Below the pieces are notes generated by a model. It was given only the letters and a program-made list of their open reading frames with translations. It was not told where the DNA came from and ran no database searches. From Streptomyces flaveolus (GTDB taxonomy: Bacteria; Actinomycetota; Actinomycetes; Streptomycetales; Streptomycetaceae), in assembly GCF_000716535.1 (NCBI RefSeq), contig NZ_JNWV01000024.1, positions 62,001-126,000 of the forward strand: a stretch of 64,000 nucleotides of DNA. The letters are read 5' to 3'. Numbering within the stretch: the stretch's first letter is position 1; each line of letters begins with the position of its first letter. Both the position numbers and the translations under genes were made by a program. Shown in pieces: positions 52,934-61,247 of this stretch.

Positions 52934-53509
52934 GTGGGACTCCTCGTAAGCGCTGCTGGTTCCGGCGGGCGGGTGCGACCCGCCCGCCCAGGTGATCCGT
53001 CCCGTGTCGGCCCTTACCGGATCATCGGCCGCCTCGGCTCCGGCGGCATGGGGACCGTCCATGCCGGTCTCACCGCCGACGGGCTCAGGGTCGCTGTCAA
53101 GGTGATCCACCCTGCACAGGCCGAAGACCCGGAGTTCCGGGCCCGGTTCCGGCGCGAGGTGCAGCTGTCCGCGCGCGTGCAGGGGCCGTGCCTCCTGCCG
53201 CTGCTCGCCGCCGCCCCGGAAGCCGACGCGCCCTGGCTGGCGACCGCTTACGCTCCGGGCCCTACCCTCAACCAGTACCTGGCCGACCACGGCTCCCTGA
53301 CCGGCGGCACCTTGTACGCCTTCGCGACGGGCACGGCCCAGGCGCTGGCAGCCGTACACGAGACTGGCGTCGTCCACCGGGACGTGAAGCCGCAGAACGT
53401 CATCCTCACTCCTGCCGGCCCTCGCGTCCTCGACTTCGGGGCGTGGCGGAAGGCACGACGATCACGGGCGCGGTGCTCCTGGGGGAACCGCTGCCCATCG
53501 AGCTCATAA
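52934..53509 (+). pseudogene. Ser/Thr protein kinase, truncated after the DFG motif
   Basis: An N-terminal kinase lobe typical of actinobacterial PknB-like enzymes. YRIIGRLGSGGMGTVHAGLT is the glycine loop, RVAVKVIHPAQAEDPEFRAR the ATP lysine, and VVHRDVKPQNVILT the catalytic loop. VLDFG is followed at once by unrelated sequence (AWRKARR) to a stop. The activation loop, APE motif and C-lobe are missing, so it cannot be a normal active kinase. The DNA switches at about 53440 into the start of a CGNR-type gene in another frame. Confidence 0.85.
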
Positions 53510-53733
53510 ACACCGTGACACTCGACCGTGGCCACACCCGTGACGCTCTCGCCGGTGACATCGGCCCCACTGCCTGGCTGCGCGCGGTCGCGGACCGCTT
53601 CCCCCCGGTAAGCGGCCTCCAGGCGGATCAGATCGAGGAACCCTCGGCGCGGCCGGTCGCCGGGGAGCTGCGCGACGCACTGCGAAAGCTCGCGGCCGAG
53701 GCGACCAACGATCCGCGTCCGAGCAGTTCGTAG
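53443..53733 (+). pseudogene. CGNR/ABATE-type protein, N-terminal fragment
   Basis: From GTG: AEGTTITGAVLLGEPLPIEL, then INTVTLDRGHTRDALAGDIG and a helical ELRDALRKLAAEATNDPRP. The G-E-P-L-x-I-x-L-x-N-T start is typical of the ABATE domain of CGNR zinc-finger stress regulators. The protein stops after 96 residues without the CGNR zinc finger, so it is truncated. It overlaps the end of the cut kinase gene. Confidence 0.6.
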
Positions 53734-54230
53734 GGACGAACGACCAGGTGCTCCGCGCCCGTTCGCGCCTCAGCTTGGTCTGAAGGTCGCCCCACAAGTG
53801 ATTGGTGCGGCCGATCGCGTCCTGGGCGCCGGACTCCTCCCCACCACGGGAGTCGTGACGCCTGCCGGGCACGGGCCACGAAGTTCTCGGACTGCTCGAG
53901 GTGCCGTCCACGATCAGCACTGCCTGCCTCGGAACCTCGGCACACCCGACAGTGGCGCAAGTTGCCGCAACGTCAGGTTGGTCCGCCAGTCCGCGGCGGC
54001 CGGGCAGCACACGGCCCGCCAGCGGCAGCCTCCACGGCCACCCGCGACCCGGCGTGTCCGCACCCTCCCTACGCAGGGTCACCAGTCTGCTCACGGTGCG
54101 CGGGCTCGGCGAACCGAGCTACCCAGGATGGCTCCGCCGCCGTGATCATGCCAGCCATCCGGAGATCAATTCAGTTGCCGACGCCCTTGCCCACGACGAT
54201 CCTGGGCTACGAGCAACCAAGGGGGACACG
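53734..54230. other. Degraded region with minus-strand debris
   Basis: On the minus strand DAIGRTNHLWGDLQTKLRRE (about 53.78-53.83 kb) and VPRQAVLIVDGTS (about 53.90-53.94 kb) look like pieces of a lost coding region, possibly transposase-derived. No element ends were found. Confidence 0.35.
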
Positions 54231-54614
54231 GTGGGACTGATGCTCTTCCCGGGCGACGGCGACGTGGCGAGCCCGGACATCTCCTGGTCCTACACCGGCT
54301 TCAGCATGTTCAGGAAGTGGCTGGCCCAGGCCGAGGGGTTCACCCTCACCGAGATGGACGGCTTCGGCGGAGAGCGCCAGTGGGGCGGCGTCTCCACCAC
54401 GCTGGCGCCACTGCTCAACCATCCGGACGACCATGGCCCCGACCTCGCACCCGCTCAATGCGCGGCCATGTTGCCCCGGCTGGAGGCGATTCTCGTCCAA
54501 TGTCAGCCTGACGAAAACGACCCCGTCCTTCGACGGCGCATCGAAGACGTCAGGCAGCTGATCACCGTCCTTCGGCTCTGCGTGGACAAGGACGTTGAGC
54601 TCATCTTCGGCTAA
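54231..54614 (+). CDS. Conserved hypothetical protein, 127 residues
   Basis: A small acidic protein from GTG, preceded by GGGGGA. LMLFPGDGDVASPDISWSYT, then GFSMFRKWLAQAEGFTLTEM and LAPLLNHPDDHGPDLAPAQC are the main blocks; VLRLCVDKDVELIFG ends it. I recall similar uncharacterised proteins in streptomycetes. No domain, signal peptide or membrane helix. Confidence 0.72.
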   Translation: MGLMLFPGDGDVASPDISWSYTGFSMFRKWLAQAEGFTLTEMDGFGGERQWGGVSTTLAPLLNHPDDHGPDLAPAQCAAMLPRLEAILVQCQPDENDPVLRRRIEDVRQLITVLRLCVDKDVELIFG

Positions 54615-54888
54615 CCCCGGGAGCGCGGAGCGACCCGTCGTTGAGGGGATGGCCCGCGGTACCGGACAGTTTTCAGAGTGCCGTCCGACCATGTCCCTGC
54701 GGAAGCGCTGACGCTCACCATCAGCTTGCGGAAGGCACGCGGGGTCCAGGCCGGTGAACGGGGCTGTCCAAGACGGCTCCGACTCCGTGATCACGATCGC
54801 TGACTGCCAGGATTTCGCTGTGGGAGGCCGCCGAACGGCGCGACTGGCTGAGTGGGGGCTGCCGAACAAGCCGGTGTAACCGCTGCGG

Positions 54889-55119
54889 GTGTGGCCCCAC
54901 CCGGCTCACGGCCCGGCATGGGGCGCGCTCCTGGGACTGCCCGAGCTGCCCTTCATCGCCCCGCCATCGCCGCGGGGCGAGCCCGGGGGCGGTGCGTTCT
55001 GGAAGACCCCGGAGATCGTCGCGTGGGCGCAAGGGCAGGCGTTCGCCTGGAGCGATGACGAGATCGCCGACGCCGGCCGGCAATGGTCTGCCTGTTCAGA
55101 CCTCGGTCGCCCGTCTTGA
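54889..55119 (+). pseudogene. C-terminal fragment of a HAD-like hypothetical protein
   Basis: WPHPAHGPAWGALLGLPELP, then GGGAFWKTPEIVAWAQGQAF and AWSDDEIADAGRQW resembles the end region of a streptomycete HAD-domain protein, in which DDE is the metal-binding acidic pair. The N-terminal half with the nucleophile is absent and the frame runs out soon after. The bases from 54615 to here hold nothing else. Confidence 0.5.
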
Positions 55120-55125
55120 GGAGCG

Positions 55126-55144
55126 TGGTACCAACTAGGTACCA
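55126..55144. promoter_or_regulatory. Palindromic operator of the toxin-antitoxin pair
   Basis: TGGTACC-AACTA-GGTACCA is a perfect 7-base inverted repeat ending eight bases before the antitoxin ATG. Position and symmetry fit autoregulation by the antitoxin or the toxin-antitoxin complex. Confidence 0.7.
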
Positions 55145-55152
55145 TCGGCCTT

Positions 55153-55392
55153 ATGCCATCACTGAACGTGTCCTTCTCCGACGAGGAAATGGAAGGCGTC
55201 CGCGCCGCCGCCGCCGCCGAGGGCAAGAGTCTCAAGCAGTACCTGCACGACCTCGGCGTACGTGAGATGCACCGCAAGCGGTTCGTCGCCGGCGCCACCG
55301 CCTGGGCCGACAGGCTGCGCGGGGAGTTCGACGAGGCGTTCCCCGAGGAGATTCCGCCCTCTCGGCGCGGCGACGGGGCCGCGGCCGCCTGA
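55153..55392 (+). CDS. Antitoxin of a Fic/Doc-like toxin-antitoxin pair
   Basis: A 79-residue protein. MPSLNVSFSDEEMEGVRAAA, then AEGKSLKQYLHDLGVREMHR has the beta-strand plus two-helix pattern of ribbon-helix-helix antitoxins. The C-terminal part (DRLRGEFDEAFPEEIPP) would wrap the toxin. No ribosome site is visible before the ATG, so the message may be leaderless. The stop overlaps the toxin start (TGATG). Confidence 0.75.
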   Translation: MPSLNVSFSDEEMEGVRAAAAAEGKSLKQYLHDLGVREMHRKRFVAGATAWADRLRGEFDEAFPEEIPPSRRGDGAAAA

Positions 55393-55769
55393 TGGCTGTG
55401 CTCATCGACGTCTCCTGGCTCCTCGACGTCCAGGAGGCCGCCCTCGGGCACGAAGACGTGACCGTGACCGACTACTCCGCGCTGGTGGCGGCCGTCGCCC
55501 GGCACAAGACCCGGATGCCGACGCTCGAGGCCTCCGACCCGGATGCCGCCTGGCGCGCGGCCGCGCTCCTGCACACGATCGTGCGCCTGGAGCCACTCCC
55601 CCACCGCAACAGCCTCTTCGCCGCCCTCGTGGCCGCTCAGTACATGGATCAGTCCGGCGAAGGCATCGACCCCCCATACGGCGCCCTGTCCGACCTCGTC
55701 AGAAAGGTCCGGGACTCCCGGCTGAGCGTCTACGCCGTCGCCGAGGCCCTGCGGTCCTGGCGCATCTGA
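55392..55769 (+). CDS. Fic/Doc-like toxin component
   Basis: A 125-residue protein translationally coupled to the antitoxin. IVRLEPLPHRNSLFAALVAA followed by QYMDQSGEGIDPPYGALSDL resembles the core of the actinobacterial 'fic family toxin' group. The canonical Fic motif HPFxxGNKR is not intact (HRNSLFAALVA), so AMP- or phosphotransfer activity is doubtful. LIDVSWLLDVQEAALGHEDV is the N-terminus. Assignment relies on size, context and partial motif. Confidence 0.68.
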   Translation: MAVLIDVSWLLDVQEAALGHEDVTVTDYSALVAAVARHKTRMPTLEASDPDAAWRAAALLHTIVRLEPLPHRNSLFAALVAAQYMDQSGEGIDPPYGALSDLVRKVRDSRLSVYAVAEALRSWRI

Positions 55770-56189
55770 TCCAGGCGCGGCAGGCGGCGCGGCGGACCGG
55801 CGCGTGGTTCGTTCACGGAAGCAGCCGACACGTCTGAGCGCCGCTGGCGCCGGGCGTCGCCCCGCAGCCACCCCTCGACAAGCTCTACGAGACGCTCGCG
55901 GGGCAGCTCACGGCCGATCCGGTCGTGCTCAGCATCCCCGACCACGTCACGACACCGGACCGGCCGGCTTCGGGGAGAGCCACACGCATCGGGCCAACAT
56001 GCCCGCCCGCCTACGCCTACACCTACGGGCCGGCCTCAAGAACCCGTTTCCGGCTCGGCCGAGCGCGCGCCATGGCCCGATGTGTGGCCCACATGTCCGT
56101 CAACCGGGTCATCGCGGTACCGGCGCGCGTGGTTGTCACCAGTGCGCCGGGCGGAGCCCCCGCCCGGGCGGGCATACCTGGAGGCCGCC
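55770..56189. other. No intact gene recognised
   Basis: A plus-strand frame near 55.87-55.95 kb ([20 protein letters not shown]) has a coding look but no start or family. The end of the stretch (CTGGAGGCCGCC) is the ribosome-binding site of the next gene. Confidence 0.4.
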
Positions 56190-56655
56190 ATGTGGTCCAC
56201 TCCCCGTCAGGACGCGCGTGCATCCGTACAGACCGCCGCGGCAACGGACACCCCGGGCAGCCAGCTGGGGCCGCTCCCCCCGGGCTCGATCAGGGCAGTC
56301 GTGATCACGCTTCCCGCGGAGCCCGCCTCCGTGGGCCTCGCCCGTCGCTGGGCCGTCGGCGCGCTCGCCGCCTGGGGCCTGGACGCGGAGGACCGTGGCA
56401 CGGCGGCGCTGGTCATCGGTGAGCTGGCGGCCAACGCCGCCCTGTACGGTCACGCGGAGATGACCATCCGCCTCGCCCAGCGGAACGACCAACTGCGGGT
56501 GTGTGTGAGGGATTCCGGGGTGCCGTCAACGGCCCGGCACCTCGACTCGCGGGAGTTCGCGGAGCACGGTCGAGGTCTGGGCATCGTCCGTGCCCTGGCC
56601 GACTCGGCAGAGGTGGCTCGCGAGCCGGGAGGGTCGTGCGTGACCATGACCACGG
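56190..56655 (+). pseudogene. HATPase (RsbW-like) protein, C-terminus replaced
   Basis: An ATP-binding regulator of the anti-sigma type. [20 protein letters not shown], then [20 protein letters not shown] (N-box), VCVRDSGV (G1 Asp) and [20 protein letters not shown] (G2) are all present. GGAGG precedes the ATG. After [10 protein letters not shown] the frame stays open to 57353, but that sequence is merely the antisense of the ABC ATPase gene, so the natural end appears lost at a junction near 56645. The core fold may still be complete. Confidence 0.7.
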
Positions 56656-57274
56656 TCTGGTGCATGTCGTCGACGGCCCGGCGCAGCAGGGTGAGGATGT
56701 CGCCGGCCGTCCCGGGGTCCAGCGCACCGGTCGGCTCGTCAGCGAAGATCACCTCCGGCCCGGTGATCAGGGCGCGGGCGATCGCCACCCGTTGCTGCTG
56801 TCCGCCCGACAGCTGGCTGGGCAGGTGCTGGAGCCGGTCCTCGAGACCGACGCGTTCGGCCAGTCGACGCAGCCGTCCGGCGTCGGTGCGGCGGCCGGCC
56901 AGGCGCAGGGGGAGCGTGATGTTCTGCGCCACGGTCAGGGACGGGAGCAGGTTGAACGCCTGGAAGACGAAGCCGATCCGGGTCCGCCGCAGCGCGGTCA
57001 GGCGAGACTCGCGCAACGACGTCACCTCGCCGCCTCCGAGGAGCACCCGCCCCGAGGTCGGCCTGTCCAGGCCTGCCGCGCAGTGCAGGAGGGTGCTCTT
57101 GCCGGACCCCGAGGGACCCATGACCGAGATGAACGAGCCGGGGGCGATGGCCACGCTGACCCGGTCCAGGGCCGTGACTCGATCGGCCCCGTGTCCGTAC
57201 GTCTTGCTGACCTCCCGCAACTCCAGCGCGTGCGTGAGGTCGCCCATGGCGTGGGAGGGCTGGGCCAACTGCAT
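56450..57274 (-). CDS. ABC transporter ATPase (MacB/LolD type), C-terminus altered
   Basis: Nucleotide-binding protein of the lipoprotein/antibiotic exporter class. [20 protein letters not shown] is Walker [21 protein letters not shown] the Q-loop, [20 protein letters not shown] the signature, and [13 protein letters not shown]alker B with MVTHDP the switch His. AAGGAGAG precedes the ATG at 57274. Immediately after THDP the sequence becomes antisense of the HATPase gene, and the frame runs on about 65 residues to 56450, so about 35-40 natural residues are replaced. The usual FtsX-like permease partner is absent. Confidence 0.8.
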   Translation of the reverse strand: MQLAQPSHAMGDLTHALELREVSKTYGHGADRVTALDRVSVAIAPGSFISVMGPSGSGKSTLLHCAAGLDRPTSGRVLLGGGEVTSLRESRLTALRRTRIGFVFQAFNLLPSLTVAQNITLPLRLAGRRTDAGRLRRLAERVGLEDRLQHLPSQLSGGQQQRVAIARALITGPEVIFADEPTGALDPGTAGDILTLLRRAVDDMHQTVVMVTHDPPGSRATSAESARARTMPRPRPCSANSRESRCRAVDGTPESLTHTRSWSFRWARRMVISA

Positions 57275-57427
57275 GTGGTCTCTCCTTCGACAGGTCTGCC
57301 GGACGGGGTTCTTCCATTGCACGTGGTGCCGTGGGCCGGGTTTCTCCTCATGAGGGGTGAGGTCCGCTCGCTCGGCAGGAGGAACCACTGCCGCGTCCGT
57401 CCTCCTCCGGCCGGACGGCCCCCAGGG

Positions 57428-58205
57428 TCATCGCGGCGTGACCGCGGCCGTCGTACCGCGTGTGGGCAGCAGGCGGGCGAGGGCACCGACCACGACCGCG
57501 GCGGCCAGCGGGCCGGCCAGATAAGGCCACGCCGGTCCTGGGCGGCCCGCCATGAGCCAGGGGCCGAACTGCCGAGCAGGGTTCAGACTCCCTCCGGCGA
57601 CAGGCGCCGTCAGGATGATCAGTACGGTGAGCGTCGCCCCGATGGTGGCCGGTGCCACCGCCTCGAGACGGGGATCACGGGCCAGTCGCACCACGACCGC
57701 CAGCAGCACCGCGGTGCCCACTGCCTCACCGATGCCGATCAGCGACGGTGGCTCGTCGAGGAGGGGGCGGAGCAGGGCGTAGCGGACCTGTCGGGTGGGC
57801 CACCGGGTCACCGAGCAGAACGCGTCCCAGCGCGGTGCCCGCGAGCGATCCGAACAGTTGCGCGGACACGTACAGCGGCAGCCGGACCAGGGGCAGCCGG
57901 CCGGCTGCGCCCAGCATCACGGTGACCGCCGGGTTCATGTGGGCGCCGCTGATGCGGCCCAGTGGAGAGGCGACCAGCCCGCCGACGACGGCTCCGCTCG
58001 CCACGGCGTCGGCGAGGAGCCGTCCGGTGTCCGAGGTGAGGTGCCGGGCCGGCCACGCCGCGGGGTGGAGCAGGTGGCGGAAGAGGACCGTCATGGCCAG
58101 CAGCATCACGAGCGTGGCGGCGCCTTCCGCGAGCCACACGCGGACAGGGCCGGGCCGGGGAACGGGAGCGGAGCGGTCGCGGGAGGCGTGCGACGAGGAG
58201 GACAC
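57428..58205 (-). pseudogene. Aquaporin (MIP family), frameshifted
   Basis: Both NPA motifs of a water/glycerol channel are present but in different frames. The N-terminal half has WLAEGAATLVMLLAMTVLFR and RISGAHMNPAVTVMLGAAGR. The C-terminal half has IGIGEAVGTAVLLAVVVRLA and VAGGSLNPARQFGPWLMAG. The frame changes by one base within 57787-57811, after LLGDPVAHP, in a C-rich run. Removing one base gives a single protein of about 258 residues with six helices. GTG with GGAG upstream is the probable start. Confidence 0.82.
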
Positions 58206-58503
58206 GGCGTTGACTCCTGGGCTCGGTTCGCCGGGGAATCCGGCGAGGTGCAGCTCGTCGAACACCGTCGCACCGGGGTGTCCTGGCACAGGTCCGGACG
58301 CGACGCCCTCGCCACGGGACACCTCCCGGCGCGTCGCGGCGGCTCCGGCCGAACGTGTCCCGATGCGAGGGTGTCCTGTCCCGCAGCACCTCATGGCCGG
58401 CTCGACCCGCGCAGTTGAGTGGGGTGTCCGCTGCCACGCAGGTGCGGACCGGCGTCAGCGCAGAGCACGGCGCCGAAGTCGTACGACCTTGAGGGAAGAC
58501 ATC

Positions 58504-59748
58504 ATGGACACGTTGGCTGCGGGCGCGGTCCGCCCGCGGACGGAGTACCTGACGGCGCTGGGTCTGGCGGCAGGACCCGTCGTGGCACTCGGGTTCACCC
58601 GCTTCGCCTACGCACTGCTGCTGCCCGCGATGCGCACCGAGATGGGGTGGTCGTACGCCGCCGCGGGCGGTCTGAACACGGCCAACGCACTGGGGTACAT
58701 CATCGGTGCCGGCAGCGGTGCCTGGTGGTCCAGGCGCTTCGGCGCGAGCCGGGCGTTCGTGTACGGCATGGTGATCAGCGCGCTGGCGCTTCTGGGCTCG
58801 GGTGCCACCGCTGACTTCACCGCCCTGGCGGTGCTCCGCTTCATCGGCGGGCTTTCCACCGCTGTGACCTTCGTGGTCGGCTCGGCACTGGCCTCCCGCG
58901 TCCACTCCGGCGGCCGTCAGGAACGCTCCGCCGCGCTCGTCGCCGTCTACATGGCCGGGGTGGGCATCGGTGTCGTGCTCTCCGGCATCGCCGTGCCCGC
59001 CGCGCTGAGCGCCCTCGGTGCCTCCGGTTGGCAGACGGGCTGGCTGCTGATGGGCGTCCTGGCGCTGCTCGCCCTGGTACCGGCCGCGTGGTCCGTGCGG
59101 GCGGTGCCGGCGGCACCGCCGGCGACGGCCGGACAGGGGGGTTCCGGCCTGCGCCGCATGTCGTGGTCCTTCGTCTGGTACGTGCTGTTCGGCGCCGGCT
59201 ACGTGTCCTACATGACCTTCGTGATCGCGCTGCTGCACGACCAGGGTCTGGGCACGTGGAGCACCGCGGCGTTCTTCATCGTGCTCGGCGCCGCCAGCGC
59301 GCTGGCCACCCTGCTGTTGTGGGGGCGCGTCATCGGCCGGCTGCGCGGCGGAACCTCCCTGGCCCTGGTGTCCGCGGTCGTCCTGCTCGGCGTGCTGCCG
59401 GTGCTGCTCGGCGACGGCCTCACCGCCGCCGTCGTGTCCGCGATCGTCTTCGGCTCGGCCTTCATGGCGGGTCCCACGGCCGTCACCGTCCTGGCCCGCC
59501 GGATGCTGCCCCCGCATGCCTGGGCCTCCGGCATCGCCTGGCTGACCGTCGCCTTCAGCGTGGGCCAGGCGGTCGGCCCGCTGGTCTCCGGTGTCCTGTC
59601 CGACTCCGACGGAGGCATCGCCAAGGGCCTGTGGCTGTCGGTGATCCTTCTCGCCCTGTCCGCGGTGGCCGCGCTCGTCCAGCGCGAGCACCCCGCCCAC
59701 GCGGCGGCGGGCTCACCCGAGGACGACCGGGCAGCCGTCGGGAAGTGA
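58504..59748 (+). CDS. MFS transporter, YbfB/YjiJ type
   Basis: A 414-residue 12-helix transporter. LGLAAGPVVALGFTRFAYAL, then LLPAMRTEMGWSYAAAGGLN is the distinctive N-terminus of the YbfB/YjiJ branch. GSGAWWSRRFGASRAFVYGM is motif A-like, and RRMSWSFVWYVLFGAGYVSY starts the second half. GAGGGAAG precedes the ATG. Substrate unknown. It lies upstream of a GlxA-type regulator in the same direction. Confidence 0.9.
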   Translation: MDTLAAGAVRPRTEYLTALGLAAGPVVALGFTRFAYALLLPAMRTEMGWSYAAAGGLNTANALGYIIGAGSGAWWSRRFGASRAFVYGMVISALALLGSGATADFTALAVLRFIGGLSTAVTFVVGSALASRVHSGGRQERSAALVAVYMAGVGIGVVLSGIAVPAALSALGASGWQTGWLLMGVLALLALVPAAWSVRAVPAAPPATAGQGGSGLRRMSWSFVWYVLFGAGYVSYMTFVIALLHDQGLGTWSTAAFFIVLGAASALATLLLWGRVIGRLRGGTSLALVSAVVLLGVLPVLLGDGLTAAVVSAIVFGSAFMAGPTAVTVLARRMLPPHAWASGIAWLTVAFSVGQAVGPLVSGVLSDSDGGIAKGLWLSVILLALSAVAALVQREHPAHAAAGSPEDDRAAVGK

Positions 59749-60133
59749 GCGCTGCGGCGATGCCCCGCCGTGCCGTCGTACCGGCACCCGGTTCCCCGGC
59801 CCGGGTCGTCGGCACCGGCCCGCGTCCCGTACGACGGGCCACCGGTCCCACCCCTGCCGGCCGGCCGCAGGCCGCGCTGCGACCCTGGCCACCATGACCG
59901 TGCGCGGGTCTGCGGGGGGAGCGTCGGATCCCGCGCGCTCGCCGGAACCTTGACCCTCCCGGGCGACGCCCGAGGAGCGCATTCTGAAGGAGCCCGCGAC
60001 GGCACGGCGCGGCGCCCGCACACCGCATTCGGTGACGTCGAGCCGGTCCGGCCCGAGTAACACCCTGTTCGTCCCGGGGGCTTCTGTCCTGCCTCCTCAG
60101 CCCCCGGGACACCGTCCCCTCCCCGAGGTACCC
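59749..60133. other. Intergenic region before the AraC-type regulator
   Basis: No gene recognised. GCGCGGG and CCCGCGC (59902-59936) form an inverted pair that could be a terminator of the MFS gene. The end (CCCGAGGTACCC) is the ribosome-binding site of the next gene. Confidence 0.45.
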
Positions 60134-61231
60134 ATGTCGTCCTCTCCCTCTCGTCCCGGCACCCTCCCGCAGGCGCCCCCGGGCTCCCTCGCCCTCGGGG
60201 CCGGCCGGCGGCCGAACGGGCGCTGCACCCGGCCCCGGTCCGGTCACGTGGTGGCGGTCCTGTTGTACGAGGGTGTGCAACTGCTCGATGTCGCAGGCCC
60301 CGTCGACGCCTTCACCACGGCCAACGAGCACGGAGGCCGCTACGTGCTGAAGACGGCCTCGCTGACGGGTGGCGCCGTCCACACCTGCTCGGGCCTCATA
60401 CTGGGGGCCGACTGCGCCGTGGCCGAACTCCCGCAGGACATCGGCACGCTGATCGTGCCGGGGGCGCCCGACTGGAGACCGGCCATCCTGGACCGGGACC
60501 TGCGGCGGAGCCTCACCGAACTCGCGATGGGCGCCCGGCGCACCGCGGCCGTCTGTGCCGGGGCGTTCCCGCTGGCGGCGACGGGGCTGCTCAACGGTCG
60601 CAGAGCCGCCACGCACTGGGAGTTCGCCCCGAGCCTGGCCCATCGCTTCCCCAAGGTCCGCGTGGACTCCGACTCGATCTTCGTCCGCGACGGCAACTTC
60701 TACACCTCCGCCGGGGTGACCTCCGGGATCGACCTCGCCCTGGCGCTGATCGAGGAAGACCTCGGAGCGGACACCGCCCGTGAGGTCGCCAGGCATCTGG
60801 TGGTCTTCCTCGCCCGGCCCGGCGGCCAGTCCCAGTTCAGCGTCCGCAGCCGGGTCCGCCACCCCCGCACTCCTCCGGTGCGCGCGGTGCTGGACCGGGT
60901 GACGGAGGACCCGGCCGGCGACCACACGCTCGAGTCCCTGGCCCGGCGCGCCGGAGTCAGTCCGCGCCACCTGACTCGGTTGTTCCGGGCGGAGACGGGA
61001 ACCTCGCCCGCCCGCTTCGTCGAGCAGGTGCGTCTCGAAGCCGCTTGCACGCTGCTGGTGAGCGGAACGGACGCGATGGACACCGTCGCCCGGCATGCCG
61101 GCTTCGGCAGCCCGGAGACCATGCGGCGTGTCTTCCAGCGTGAGCTGGGTGTGACGCCGGGTGCCTACCGTGACCGGTTCAGCACGACGGCCGCCTCCCC
61201 CCACCGCCCTTCCCCGGACTCCGCCGACTGA
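60134..61231 (+). CDS. GlxA-family AraC-type transcriptional regulator
   Basis: A 365-residue two-domain regulator. The N-terminal DJ-1/PfpI-like domain has VVAVLLYEGVQLLDVAGPVD and AAVCAGAFPLAATGLLNGRR with the nucleophile-elbow Cys. Two AraC helix-turn-helices follow: HTLESLARRAGVSPRHLTRL, then TVARHAGFGSPETMRRVFQR with ELGVTPGAYRDRF. The ATG after GAGG is chosen over an earlier start. It may regulate the adjacent MFS gene. Confidence 0.92.
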   Translation: MSSSPSRPGTLPQAPPGSLALGAGRRPNGRCTRPRSGHVVAVLLYEGVQLLDVAGPVDAFTTANEHGGRYVLKTASLTGGAVHTCSGLILGADCAVAELPQDIGTLIVPGAPDWRPAILDRDLRRSLTELAMGARRTAAVCAGAFPLAATGLLNGRRAATHWEFAPSLAHRFPKVRVDSDSIFVRDGNFYTSAGVTSGIDLALALIEEDLGADTAREVARHLVVFLARPGGQSQFSVRSRVRHPRTPPVRAVLDRVTEDPAGDHTLESLARRAGVSPRHLTRLFRAETGTSPARFVEQVRLEAACTLLVSGTDAMDTVARHAGFGSPETMRRVFQRELGVTPGAYRDRFSTTAASPHRPSPDSAD

Positions 61232-61247
61232 CCGCGCTTCTTCGCCG

